This document shows positions 47,805 through 57,232 of a stretch of DNA of 64,000 nucleotides, in pieces. The notes beneath the pieces are model-generated. The model did no database searches, had not been told where the DNA came from, and saw only the letters and a program-made list of their open reading frames with translations. A program made the position numbers and the translations under genes. Location of the stretch: assembly GCF_000407505.1 (NCBI RefSeq), contig NZ_ASWE01000001.1, positions 803,324-867,323 of the forward strand, given 5' to 3'. This DNA comes from Enterococcus phoeniculicola ATCC BAA-412. Lineage in GTDB: Bacteria > Bacillota > Bacilli > Lactobacillales > Enterococcaceae. Each line of letters starts with the position of its first letter. Position 1 is the stretch's first letter.

Positions 47805-48395
47805 ATGAAATCACTTAAAACACTTTTACTAGGAGCAACATTAGCAGCCGGAGCAACCGTCATTTTAGGTACAGCAGACGCACATGCAGATTCTTTATAT
47901 AAAGTTCAAACTGGAGATACACTATCAACAATTTCTGCTAAATACTCTGACGATAGCAGTCTAATTCATGCAATCGCAGAAAAAAATGAAATTTCAAATA
48001 TTAATTTAATCTTCACAGGTCAAGAATTAGTTATTCCTACAGATGATGGTGAAGTAGCTGAAGCTTCAAGTCAAACACAAGAAGCTTATACAGAACCTGC
48101 GAATACACAAGAAGCTTATACAGAAGCTGCACCTGCAGAAACTTACGTAGAAGAAACACAATCTGCACCTGCAACTACTTCTTCTGCAAAAGAATGGATT
48201 GCTCAAAAAGAATCTGGCGGTTCTTATTCAGCAACTAATGGAAAATACATTGGTCGCTATCAATTAGATTCTTCTTATTTAAATGGAGATTATTCTGCTG
48301 AAAACCAAGAACGTGTTGCTGAAAACTATGTTGCTGAACGATATGGTTCATGGGAAAATGCACAAGCATTTTGGTTAGCAAACGGCTGGTACTAA
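47805..48395 (+). CDS. Secreted LysM protein with Apf-like C-terminal domain
   Basis: The 196-residue protein has a signal peptide (about residues 1-29, ending AHA-DS) and one LysM domain (YKVQTGDTLSTISAKYSDDSS, about residues 32-77). A linker with the tandem repeat TQEAYTEPAN/TQEAYTEAAP follows. The C-terminal domain is WIAQKESGGSYSATNGKYIG ... AQAFWLANGWY. That end matches aggregation-promoting-factor (Apf) proteins and the lysozyme-like fold, with the Glu of KESGG as the candidate catalytic residue. It should bind peptidoglycan and act in cell-wall turnover or cell shape. Highly biased codons suggest strong expression. Confidence 0.85.
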   Translation: MKSLKTLLLGATLAAGATVILGTADAHADSLYKVQTGDTLSTISAKYSDDSSLIHAIAEKNEISNINLIFTGQELVIPTDDGEVAEASSQTQEAYTEPANTQEAYTEAAPAETYVEETQSAPATTSSAKEWIAQKESGGSYSATNGKYIGRYQLDSSYLNGDYSAENQERVAENYVAERYGSWENAQAFWLANGWY

Positions 48396-48406
48396 GAAAC
48401 AAGTAG

Positions 48407-48432
48407 AGATCGCTTCGGCGGTCTTTTTTTTT
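48407..48432 (+). terminator. Intrinsic terminator with TTCG tetraloop
   Basis: AGATCGC (48407-48413) pairs with GCGGTCT (48418-48424) around TTCG, then a T-run. Confidence 0.9.
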
Positions 48433-48457
48433 ATCAAAAATTGGAATCATTTCATTG

Positions 48458-48499
48458 GTAAAACGCTTACTTTATCGTTTATTATAGACGTGTTAGAAT
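48458..48499 (+). promoter_or_regulatory. glpK promoter with cre-like site
   Basis: TTTATC (48471-48476) and TAGAAT (48494-48499) have a 17-bp spacer. GTAAAACGCTTACT (48458-48471) overlaps the -35 box and matches the CcpA cre consensus at all core positions, with three mismatches at the edges. Confidence 0.45.
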
Positions 48500-48583
48500 A
48501 ATGAAGAGAGGAGGTCTGTTTTTTTCTACTTTCAGAAAAATATTCTGATAAAAGAAGCAGCATAAGCAAGAAGAAAATTTTAA

Positions 48584-50128
<1,545 letters not shown>

Positions 50129-50149
50129 GTCTAGAAAGAAGGAAAATAT

Positions 50150-50872
50150 ATGGATTCGTCTGTGATGACTCAATTTATTGGTGAAGTATTGGGAACGGCA
50201 ATCTTAGTCTTGTTGGGTGATGGCGTTGTAGCAGGTGTGAGTCTGAAAAAATCAAAAGCTGAAGGTGCAGGCTGGATTGCTATTACATTAGGCTGGGGTG
50301 CCGCTGTGTCAATTGCTGCCTATTCTTCTGGGTACCTTTCTTCTGCTCATCTAAATCCTGCAGTTACCTTAGGAATGGCGATGGCTGGAAATATCGGCTG
50401 GGATTTAGTTGCTCCCTATATTGCAGCTCAAATGGTTGGTGCGATAATTGGTGCGATTCTTGTCTATGTACAATATATGCCGCATTGGAAGGAAACAAAG
50501 GATCCAGCAACTATTTTAGGAACTTTTGCCACAGGACCTGCCATTAGAAGTTATGGTGCAAATTTAATAAGTGAAATCATCGGCACCTTCATTCTAGTAT
50601 TTGCGTTACTCTCTTTTGGTACAGGTGATTTTGGCGCTGGGTTGAATCCATTGGCGGTTGGAGTTCTTATCATGGCAATTGGTCTTTCTCTTGGCGGAAC
50701 AACTGGCTATGCAATTAATCCTGCTAGAGATTTAGGTCCGAGAATTGCCCATGCTTTTTTACCTATTCCAAATAAAGGAGATTCCGATTGGGGATATAGC
50801 TGGGTACCTGTAGTTGGTCCAATGATTGGCGGAGCATTAGCGGCTGGTTTGTTCATGATGTTACCTATTTAA
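50150..50872 (+). CDS. glpF: Glycerol uptake facilitator GlpF
   Basis: The 240-residue MIP-family channel has two NPA motifs, SAHLNPAVTLG and YAINPARDLGP, with the Asp after the second that marks glycerol facilitators. Six hydrophobic segments fit the aquaporin fold. It lets glycerol, and probably dihydroxyacetone, enter by diffusion. It is in an operon with glpK (AGAAGGAAAATAT as ribosome binding site). An inverted repeat GGTGTGATAA/TTATTACACC (50911-50920 and 50973-50982) with TTTTT lies before dhaK and may act as a terminator with a large loop. Confidence 0.95.
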   Translation: MDSSVMTQFIGEVLGTAILVLLGDGVVAGVSLKKSKAEGAGWIAITLGWGAAVSIAAYSSGYLSSAHLNPAVTLGMAMAGNIGWDLVAPYIAAQMVGAIIGAILVYVQYMPHWKETKDPATILGTFATGPAIRSYGANLISEIIGTFILVFALLSFGTGDFGAGLNPLAVGVLIMAIGLSLGGTTGYAINPARDLGPRIAHAFLPIPNKGDSDWGYSWVPVVGPMIGGALAAGLFMMLPI

Positions 50873-51014
50873 AACGATAAAATTTAAATTGTGCAACTAT
50901 TGCTATTACAGGTGTGATAAGCGAGTGCCATATTTTTGGGAAACAATCTTTACTTGTGATATATTCGTGCATTTATTACACCTTTTTAAATAAACGATTG
51001 AAGGAGAATACGGT

Positions 51015-51998
51015 ATGAAAAAAATTATCAATGATCCTAAGGACGTCTTAGCGGAAATGACTTCTGGACTAGTCGGCGCTTATCCAGAAAAGCTGGAACA
51101 GATACCAGATACGTTTGTCATAAAAAGAAAAGTGAACGCACAGCAAGTCGCACTAGTGAGCGGCGGTGGAAGTGGTCATGAGCCTGCTCATGCGGGATTT
51201 GTTGGTGACGGAATGTTAAGTGCGGCAGTTTGCGGACAAGTTTTTACTTCTCCAACACCCGACCAGATATTCGCAGCTATCCAAGCAACAAATGAAGGAA
51301 AAGGTGTTTTATTAATTGTCAAAAACTACTCAGGTGATGTAATGAACTTCGAAATGGCGCAGGATATGGCTGATTTAGAAGATATCTCTGTAGGGTTTGT
51401 CTTGGTAGATGATGATATTGCCGTAGAAGATAGCACCTATACTCAAGGACGACGTGGCGTTGCGGGAACTGTTCTGGTCCATAAGATTTTGGGCGCTTGG
51501 GCAAAAAATGGTGCATCTGTTGAACAGTTAGAGACTGCTGGAAAAGAACTAGTCGAAAAAATTAAAACAATCGGCGTGGCTTTGTCTGGTGCGACAGTTC
51601 CTGAAGTAGGAAAACCTGGTTTTGAACTTGCTGAGGATGAAATCGAATTTGGTGTAGGAATTCATGGAGAGCCCGGTTATCGACGTGAGAAGAGCAAATC
51701 CTCTAAAGAAATGGCAAAAGAAATTGTTGAGAAGCTAAAAGCTGAATTTCAATGGGAAAAAGGAGATAGCTACGGTGTCCTAGTGAATGGCATGGGTGCA
51801 ACACCTCTAATGGAACAGTATATCTTCTTTAATGATGTAAAAGCCATTTTAGAAGAAGAAGGCGTGGCTATCTCCTTTAGCAAAGTCGGAAATTACATGA
51901 CTTCAATTGATATGGCTGGTCTTTCTTTAACGATGATTCAAACAGATCAGGCAATTTTAGATGCATTAAATATGCCTGTAGATACTATAGCTTGGTAA
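51015..51998 (+). CDS. dhaK: PTS-dependent dihydroxyacetone kinase, substrate-binding subunit DhaK
   Basis: The 327-residue protein has the N-terminal GGGSGHEPAHAGFVG substrate-loop and the covalent substrate-binding His in GVGIHGEPGYRREK. DhaK holds dihydroxyacetone as a hemiaminal and receives phosphate from DhaL-ADP. The start follows AAGGAGAATACGGT. It is the first of dhaK-dhaL-dhaM, with 12 bp to dhaL. The glycerol dehydrogenase gene that often accompanies this unit is not in the window. Confidence 0.95.
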   Translation: MKKIINDPKDVLAEMTSGLVGAYPEKLEQIPDTFVIKRKVNAQQVALVSGGGSGHEPAHAGFVGDGMLSAAVCGQVFTSPTPDQIFAAIQATNEGKGVLLIVKNYSGDVMNFEMAQDMADLEDISVGFVLVDDDIAVEDSTYTQGRRGVAGTVLVHKILGAWAKNGASVEQLETAGKELVEKIKTIGVALSGATVPEVGKPGFELAEDEIEFGVGIHGEPGYRREKSKSSKEMAKEIVEKLKAEFQWEKGDSYGVLVNGMGATPLMEQYIFFNDVKAILEEEGVAISFSKVGNYMTSIDMAGLSLTMIQTDQAILDALNMPVDTIAW

Positions 51999-52010
51999 GG
52001 AGGAAACGGC

Positions 52011-52592
52011 ATGTTTACACCCGAAAATTTATTAGTAACTATTCAACGTTTTGATGAAAAGATTCAAGCAAATAAAGACTATCTAAGTGAGTTGGATACA
52101 CCAATTGGCGATGGAGACCATGGGAATAATATGGCTCGCGGGATGTCTGCCGTAATGCAAGCAGATATTCATGGAAGCTTGTTTGAAGAATTTAAGACCA
52201 TTGCAATGACGTTAATCAGCAAGGTAGGTGGGGCATCTGGTCCGCTTTATGGAACCGCAATGTTAGAGATGGCAAAGGCCAGCAAGGATACAAATGATCC
52301 TGTTGAAATATTAAGTGCAGGGATTGCAGGAATTCAAAAACGTGGAAAAGCAACGCTTGGAGAAAAAACAATGCTTGATTTATGGATTCCAGCTGTAGAT
52401 GCAGTAAAAGATGGAACCTTAACGCCAGAATTAGTAACTAATCTCACAGAAAATACAAAGGACCTGATAGCGACAAAGGGTAGAGCTTCTTATGTAGGGG
52501 AACGGTCAAAAGGACATATTGATCCTGGGGCAATGTCTTCAAACTATCTTTTCCAATCCATGATTGAAGCGGGGGTTTTTACTCATGAGTAG
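52011..52592 (+). CDS. dhaL: Dihydroxyacetone kinase ADP-binding subunit DhaL
   Basis: The 193-residue all-helical protein has the Mg-ADP binding motif IGDGDHGNNMARG and GGASGPLYGTAMLEMAKA. The C-terminal DPGAMSSNYLF segment is also typical. In the PTS-type kinase it keeps ADP bound as a cofactor and is rephosphorylated by DhaM. AAGGAGGAAACGGC precedes the ATG. The 3' end overlaps dhaM by 8 bp. Confidence 0.95.
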   Translation: MFTPENLLVTIQRFDEKIQANKDYLSELDTPIGDGDHGNNMARGMSAVMQADIHGSLFEEFKTIAMTLISKVGGASGPLYGTAMLEMAKASKDTNDPVEILSAGIAGIQKRGKATLGEKTMLDLWIPAVDAVKDGTLTPELVTNLTENTKDLIATKGRASYVGERSKGHIDPGAMSSNYLFQSMIEAGVFTHE

Positions 52593-52953
52593 CGCAATCT
52601 TACTTGTTTCACATGTTGAAGAAATAGCAAAAGGGATTCAACGGCTTTTGTTAGAGGTTGCTAAAGATGTCACAGTGGTGGTTGCAGCTGGGCTAGAAGA
52701 TGGAGGTGTCGGCACTTCTATGGAGCGTATCTCAACAGGAATAGACAGTATCTCTGAAGAAACAATTTTAGCTTTTTATGATTTAGGAAGCGCAAAAATG
52801 AATTTAGAGATGGCCATGGAAATGACTGAAAAAGAAGTCCGTCTTTATGATACAGCTTTTGTGGAAAGTGCATATACAGCAGCAGCACTGCTTCAAGCAG
52901 GCGCAGAGTTGTCCATGATTGAAGAACAGATAGCAGAACTGAAGATAAAATAA
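52585..52953 (+). CDS. dhaM: DhaM phosphotransfer subunit, single IIA-type domain
   Basis: The 122-residue protein has the mannose-IIA-like fold with its phospho-accepting His in LLVSHVEEIAKG at about residue 10. It is the short Gram-positive form, without the HPr and EI-like domains of E. coli DhaM, so it takes phosphate from general HPr and passes it to DhaL-ADP. The ATG at 52585 overlaps the dhaL stop. A start seven codons earlier would lie deeper in dhaL and is less likely. Confidence 0.93.
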   Translation: MSSAILLVSHVEEIAKGIQRLLLEVAKDVTVVVAAGLEDGGVGTSMERISTGIDSISEETILAFYDLGSAKMNLEMAMEMTEKEVRLYDTAFVESAYTAAALLQAGAELSMIEEQIAELKIK

Positions 52954-52959
52954 AATAAG

Positions 52960-53053
52960 CCCTATGTGACTATACTGATGTAGTGCCCCAAAAAATTAGA
53001 CCAAAAATCTAACGTTTGGTGGTCGTTACAGATTACTCAGCTAGCACATAGGG
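52960..53053. repeat. Long hairpin with possible IS3-family end remnant in its loop
   Basis: CCCTATGTG (52960-52968) pairs with CACATAGGG (53045-53053). The 75-nt loop contains TAGTGCCCCAAAAAATTAGA (52981-53000), which looks like the terminal repeat of IS3-group elements. An imperfect inverse copy runs up to about 53028. No transposase sequence is left. It may be a dhaM terminator into which a small mobile remnant inserted, or simply a long terminator. Confidence 0.3.
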
Positions 53054-53078
53054 ATATTTTCATGCGTTACTTACAGAA

Positions 53079-54194
53079 CTACCTTTTTTGGATATAGGTT
53101 TCCATCTTTTTTTGATAGAGAGTACTGTCAAATGTATTTGTTTGGAAATAGTTTGCCAGCAGATATCCGATGTATGGTCCTGTTGTTAAGCCAGATGAAC
53201 CTAATCCGCTGGCAACAACAAGTGTTTCATCATCAGGCAAAGGACCAAAAAAGGGAGCAAAGTCAGAGGTATACGCTCTCGTTCCTACTCGAAAGTCTGG
53301 CAAGTTACCAGAAAAAAGAATATCAGATGAAAGAAACGGCTGACTGACTGTTCGCAAATGCTCATATGCTTCTTTGGTAGGCGTTAAATCAAAACCTTTG
53401 TCATTTTCATGAGTCGCACCAAGTAAAATCGTTCCATCAGAAAAAGGAATAAGATCACTTTCTCCATCTAGCATAGCTACTGGCCAATGCGTACTTTCTT
53501 TAAAATTAGTGGTAAAACTGAGCAGTTGTCCTTTCTGAGGACGAATATCTACCTTATAATCCAGTGTGGTTAACAACTGATTTAACCCTGGCCCCGCCGT
53601 AAGTGCCACGAAATCAAAAGTATCGATAGATTCGCCAGTTTCACGCTGGCAAATTACCCAATGATTTGCTTCTTTTTTTATGGCTACAGCCATTTGGCAA
53701 AGAGTAACTCCATTTAGAGCAGCTCGTTTTTTTAGTCTGTTTAGGTAGGCTGCACCGTCTAGACGTCCGCCACCAGAAATCTTTAGAGCAGGAAATTTTC
53801 CTAAAAGAGGAAGCTGCTGCTGAGTTTGCTCTGCAGATAATAACGCAATCTCCCCAATTTCAGGTGCGTCTTGCTTTCTTTCTTCAGCAAGAGAAGCTAA
53901 GTCAACTAAATCATTTTTTTTCCGAAGAAGTAAGGTCCCAGATTTTGTATAAACTGAGTGATCCAGCTGAAAATCAACGACGAGCTTTTCATAAAATGCA
54001 GCTCCCTCTTTTGCCAGCTGATACCATTGCTTATTTCTGCGTTTTGAAAGCCAAGGAGAAATAATTCCTGCACTTGCTTTGGTTGCTTGTCCTACTTCAT
54101 TATCAAAAACGGTCACATGAACGTTTGGCTTATCTAAATAGCTGGCTAACGTCATACCAATAATTCCGCCACCAACAATTGCAATTTTTTTCAT
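53079..54194 (-). CDS. FAD-dependent oxidoreductase of the DAO family
   Basis: The 371-residue protein has the N-terminal FAD Rossmann motif IAIVGGGIIGMTLASYL and the DAO-family end LVVASGLGSSGLTTGPYIG, with SGLTTGP in the place of the usual GHG motif. Members include D-amino-acid dehydrogenases, glycine oxidase (ThiO) and sarcosine oxidases. It is not GlpO, which is larger and has different motifs, so it does not replace the missing glycerol-3-phosphate oxidase. The substrate is unknown. It is monocistronic and cytoplasmic, or loosely membrane-bound. Confidence 0.8.
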   Translation of the reverse strand: MKKIAIVGGGIIGMTLASYLDKPNVHVTVFDNEVGQATKASAGIISPWLSKRRNKQWYQLAKEGAAFYEKLVVDFQLDHSVYTKSGTLLLRKKNDLVDLASLAEERKQDAPEIGEIALLSAEQTQQQLPLLGKFPALKISGGGRLDGAAYLNRLKKRAALNGVTLCQMAVAIKKEANHWVICQRETGESIDTFDFVALTAGPGLNQLLTTLDYKVDIRPQKGQLLSFTTNFKESTHWPVAMLDGESDLIPFSDGTILLGATHENDKGFDLTPTKEAYEHLRTVSQPFLSSDILFSGNLPDFRVGTRAYTSDFAPFFGPLPDDETLVVASGLGSSGLTTGPYIGYLLANYFQTNTFDSTLYQKKMETYIQKR

Positions 54195-54445
54195 TGTGCT
54201 GCTCCTTATTTTCTATTTTCTTTCCATAAGACACTTTATTTTGACACAAGAAAGAAAAACAAACAAGATTTCTAGTCTAACCCATCTGGAAATTATACAT
54301 AAAGTAAAAAATACCAAAAAACCTTTTTGAATTTAGGTATTTTTTGCTATAATTAAGTTAACTAGAAAATAAATCATTTTCCTCCTATTTCTATTGGAGG
54401 ATTCCACATTCTAAAGGACAAATAAAAAGTACACGGAGGAAGAAA

Positions 54446-55936
54446 ATGAACGAAAAAATGAAAGCGTTACAAAACGGATCGGATATTAGGGGAATAGCAA
54501 TTGAGACACCCGAACATAAGGAGACTCTTACTGAAAGAGAAGTTTTTTTCATTGGGAATGGACTTGTAAATTGGCTGCGAAGTAAAGGAAATAGTGGACA
54601 ATTAAAAATTGGTATTGGGCGGGATAGTCGATTGAGCGGACCAGCACTCCAAAAAGCGTTGATTAATAGTTTAATAGAACAAGGAGTAGAAGTCATTGAT
54701 TTTGGCTTAGCAACGACCCCTGCCATGTTTATGGCTACGCAATTTCAGGAATTTTCCTGTGATGCCGGAATTATGTTAACAGCAAGTCATTTACCGTATT
54801 ATTTCAATGGGATTAAGATTTTTAGTAAGGAAGGTGGGGCTGAGAAAGAGGATATCCAGTTTATTTTGACAAATACACAGCGAGAACAAAGTGCTTTCGT
54901 TGGAAATGTAGAAGAAAAAAATATTCTCCTTCCATATGCCAAAGACCTTGTAGAAAAAATTCGTAAGGGCATGAAGACCACACAAGAGAATCCATTAAAA
55001 GGAATGAAATTAATTGTCGATGCTGGAAATGGGGCAGGTGGCTTCTTTGCAGAATATGTTTTAAAGGAGCTAGGAGCAGACACAACAGGTTCTCAATTTT
55101 TGGAGCCAGACGGACGGTTTCCTAACCACATTCCAAATCCAGATAATAAAGAGGCAATGGCCAGCATACAATCAGCGGTATTAAAAAACAAAGCCGATTT
55201 AGGAGTAATTTTTGATACTGATGTAGATCGTTCTGCTGTAGTTGCAAAAAATGGCGAGGTTATTAATAGAAATAGCTTGATTGCTGTTTTAAGCAAAATA
55301 ATTCTAAGTGAACATCCAGGTACAAGTATCGTCACTAACTCTCCAACTTCAGATCACTTGAAACAGTTTATTGAGGAAAATGGCGGGAAACAAGTGCGAT
55401 ATATTTCGGGCTATCGAAATGTGATTAATAAATCTATTGCGTTAAATGAGGAGGGAATTGATAGTCAGCTAGCAATTGAAACAAGCGGACATGCTGCGTT
55501 TAAAGAGAATTACTTTCTGGATGATGGTGCGTATGTCATTGCGAAGCTGCTCATGCTCTTGCCAAAATTACAAGAGAACGGACAAACGCTTGATACGCTG
55601 ATTCGCTCTTTAAAACAGCCCGAAGAGACGACTGAAATTCGACTTCGCTTAGCCGGTAAAAACTATCGGAATGCTGGAGAGACAATTATTGCAGAGCTTC
55701 CAGAATATTTAGAAGAGGAAGAGGGGGTCATTCTTGACCCTGAAAATGAGGAGGGCGTTCGATTTAAAGTAACGAGTCCCTATGGAAGCGGCTGGTTTTT
55801 ATTAAGAATGAGTTTGCATGAACCCCTACTTGTATTGCAAGTGGAGAATGATTTCAAAGGAAATAATCAAGTTGTTATCGAAAAATTAGCGAATTTCTTC
55901 AATAGATATTCTAATATTGAAAAAAATCAAATTTAA
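54446..55936 (+). CDS. Alpha-D-phosphohexomutase (phosphomannomutase/phosphoglucomutase family)
   Basis: The 496-residue protein has the four-domain phosphohexomutase pattern: catalytic serine in TASHLPYYFNGIK, metal loop DTDVDRSAVV, sugar-binding ETSGHAAF and a C-terminal phosphate-binding SPYGSGWFLLRMS. The Pro-loop reads TASHLP rather than TASHNP, a variation seen in a diverged subgroup. It moves phosphate between C1 and C6 of hexose phosphates; mannose or glucose specificity is open. GGAGGAAGAAA precedes the ATG. The 250 bp before it are AT-rich promoter region. Confidence 0.85.
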   Translation: MNEKMKALQNGSDIRGIAIETPEHKETLTEREVFFIGNGLVNWLRSKGNSGQLKIGIGRDSRLSGPALQKALINSLIEQGVEVIDFGLATTPAMFMATQFQEFSCDAGIMLTASHLPYYFNGIKIFSKEGGAEKEDIQFILTNTQREQSAFVGNVEEKNILLPYAKDLVEKIRKGMKTTQENPLKGMKLIVDAGNGAGGFFAEYVLKELGADTTGSQFLEPDGRFPNHIPNPDNKEAMASIQSAVLKNKADLGVIFDTDVDRSAVVAKNGEVINRNSLIAVLSKIILSEHPGTSIVTNSPTSDHLKQFIEENGGKQVRYISGYRNVINKSIALNEEGIDSQLAIETSGHAAFKENYFLDDGAYVIAKLLMLLPKLQENGQTLDTLIRSLKQPEETTEIRLRLAGKNYRNAGETIIAELPEYLEEEEGVILDPENEEGVRFKVTSPYGSGWFLLRMSLHEPLLVLQVENDFKGNNQVVIEKLANFFNRYSNIEKNQI

Positions 55937-56039
55937 CGCATTTTATTTTAAATATCGAATGATTGCGCTTGCATTTTTTTGAGTCTTTGTCCATTATAAG
56001 AGTATAGATAATGAGGAGAAGGGTAAAGGAAGTGCAAAA

Positions 56040-56213
56040 ATGTATGTGGTTCAAGTATTACATGGCTATATCAGCCAAACAAACGGCTGGACAAGAGCTG
56101 CTTCAAATGCGAGAAGATTTGATACTTATGAACAAGCTGCATTTCTTGCAAGACGCTGTGGAGGGGTCGCGTTGCTTTTTGAGGACGTAAAAGAAAATGT
56201 CTTTGATTCTTAA
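56040..56213 (+). CDS. Small basic protein (57 aa), conserved-looking
   Basis: A 57-codon gene starts at ATG behind AAAGGAAG and ends with TAA. It begins MYVVQVLHGYISQTNGWTRA and continues with a helix rich in Ala and Arg (YEQAAFLARRCGGVALLFED). The composition and the ribosome binding site support a real protein. I cannot assign a family or function. The next small gene starts 29 bp later, so the two may form an operon. Confidence 0.6.
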   Translation: MYVVQVLHGYISQTNGWTRAASNARRFDTYEQAAFLARRCGGVALLFEDVKENVFDS

Positions 56214-56242
56214 AAATGGGCGTAATTATTTGAGGTGAAAAA

Positions 56243-56449
56243 ATGTTAGTAAAGTTTCTTGTTGGAATGATTGTTTTTACTTATGGAACCAATTTTTTAG
56301 TTTATTTATATCTAAAAAATCAAAAAAAGGTTGGGATTTTAGAAAAACTATCGATTTATTTTGGTATTAATATGTCTGTCATGCTTGCAGATGGTGTATT
56401 ATTATTTTTTGGGAAATTATTAGAGGATGGTATTTTAGTTTTTGAATAG
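56243..56449 (+). CDS. Small two-helix membrane protein (68 aa)
   Basis: A 68-codon gene starts at ATG behind GAGGTGAAAA. It encodes two hydrophobic segments (about residues 4-24 and 40-60) linked by a basic KNQKKVGILEKL loop. It probably sits in the cytoplasmic membrane with the loop inside. No family is recognised. It follows the 57-residue gene closely and precedes ohr, which has its own upstream region. Confidence 0.55.
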   Translation: MLVKFLVGMIVFTYGTNFLVYLYLKNQKKVGILEKLSIYFGINMSVMLADGVLLFFGKLLEDGILVFE

Positions 56450-56532
56450 TTTTCAAGCAAGATTTTTGTTTTCTTCATCAAAAGCACCTACAATGAATAG
56501 GTAATAATAAATTCAAAAGGGAGCGAAGAACA

Positions 56533-56934
56533 GTGAAAAAAGTATATGAAACAGCAATGATTAATCATGGCGGACGTGAAGGCGAAGTACAAGCGCCTAA
56601 TGGAACGATGAAAATGAAAATCACAGCACCAAGTATTCATAGTGAAGGAACAAATCCGGAACAACTATTTGCGGCAGGATATGCTTCATGCTTTAATGGC
56701 GCTCTACAACATATGCTCAAAGAAGAAGGAATTAAAGCTGATTCAGAAGTAAAAGCTCGTGTATCACTTTATACATTAGAAGATGGCGGCTATACTATCG
56801 GTGTCATTTTAGAAGTACACATTGATGGAATGGACAAAGAAAAAGCAGAAGAAATGACTGATAAAGCACATGCGTTTTGTCCCTATTCAAAAGCAACAAA
56901 AGGGAATATTGATGTGGAATTGGTCATAGTCTAG
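56533..56934 (+). CDS. ohr: Organic hydroperoxide resistance protein Ohr
   Basis: The 133-residue OsmC-superfamily protein has the two redox cysteines in GYASCFNGAL and AFCPYSKATKGN, and the N-terminal GREGEVQAPNGTMKM. It reduces organic hydroperoxides with a Cys-Cys cycle fed by lipoylated proteins or thiols. The start is GTG behind GGGAGCGA. The length is slightly short of typical Ohr (about 140) but complete. No OhrR regulator gene is adjacent. Confidence 0.93.
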   Translation: MKKVYETAMINHGGREGEVQAPNGTMKMKITAPSIHSEGTNPEQLFAAGYASCFNGALQHMLKEEGIKADSEVKARVSLYTLEDGGYTIGVILEVHIDGMDKEKAEEMTDKAHAFCPYSKATKGNIDVELVIV

Positions 56935-56956
56935 AAAACAGTAAATCATTTAAAGT

Positions 56957-56998
56957 AAGCCTTTTGAGTAGTAGATTGCTCGGAAGGCTTTTTTTTGA
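56957..56998 (+). terminator. Intrinsic terminator after ohr
   Basis: AAGCCTTTTGAG (56957-56968) pairs with CTCGGAAGGCTT (56979-56990), one internal mismatch pair, followed by a T-run. Confidence 0.85.
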
Positions 56999-57000
56999 GG

Positions 57001-57053
57001 GTGGGACATAGCTAATTAAGTTATGTCCTACTCTCGTAAAATCTTAATAAAGG
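57001..57053 (+). repeat. 53-bp imperfect direct repeat, left copy
   Basis: The unit begins GTGGGAC and ends TAAAATCTTAATAAAGG, with the same spacing as the copy at 61768-61820. Its first part forms a hairpin (GGGACATA/TATGTCC type) like the terminator at 42109. The two copies enclose the LXG-toxin and MFS region. Confidence 0.6.
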
Positions 57054-57232
57054 AGCGACAATTTTTTGATACAATTAGCGAAGAATTTTCAAGAAGAAAT
57101 CGGCAAATCATTCAGCAGTTAGAACAGGGAGAATCAGATATTTCTATCAAACAAAAACGACTACAAATTCAGCTTGAAGATATTTCTCACAAGAGACGGA
57201 GCATCATACAGGAGGAAAAAGATGAGCATTGA
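57023..57232 (+). pseudogene. 5'-truncated DUF3958-like chaperone/partner gene of the LXG toxin
   Basis: The frame encodes a helical, Gln/Arg/Glu-rich segment (EEFSRRNRQIIQQLEQGESD, then DISHKRRSI) like the C-terminal half of DUF3958 proteins, small partners encoded before LXG toxins. The only ATG lies inside the 53-bp repeat and has no ribosome binding site, and the protein is about half the usual length. The 5' end therefore seems lost at the repeat border near 57053. Its stop overlaps the LXG start by 11 bp, preserving the normal operon order. Confidence 0.5.

Noticed and set aside
53079-54194. Reading the FAD oxidoreductase as the missing glycerol-3-phosphate oxidase GlpO
   Set aside because: At 371 residues with DAO/DadA-type ends it is too short and has different motifs from GlpO; it is also on the opposite strand.
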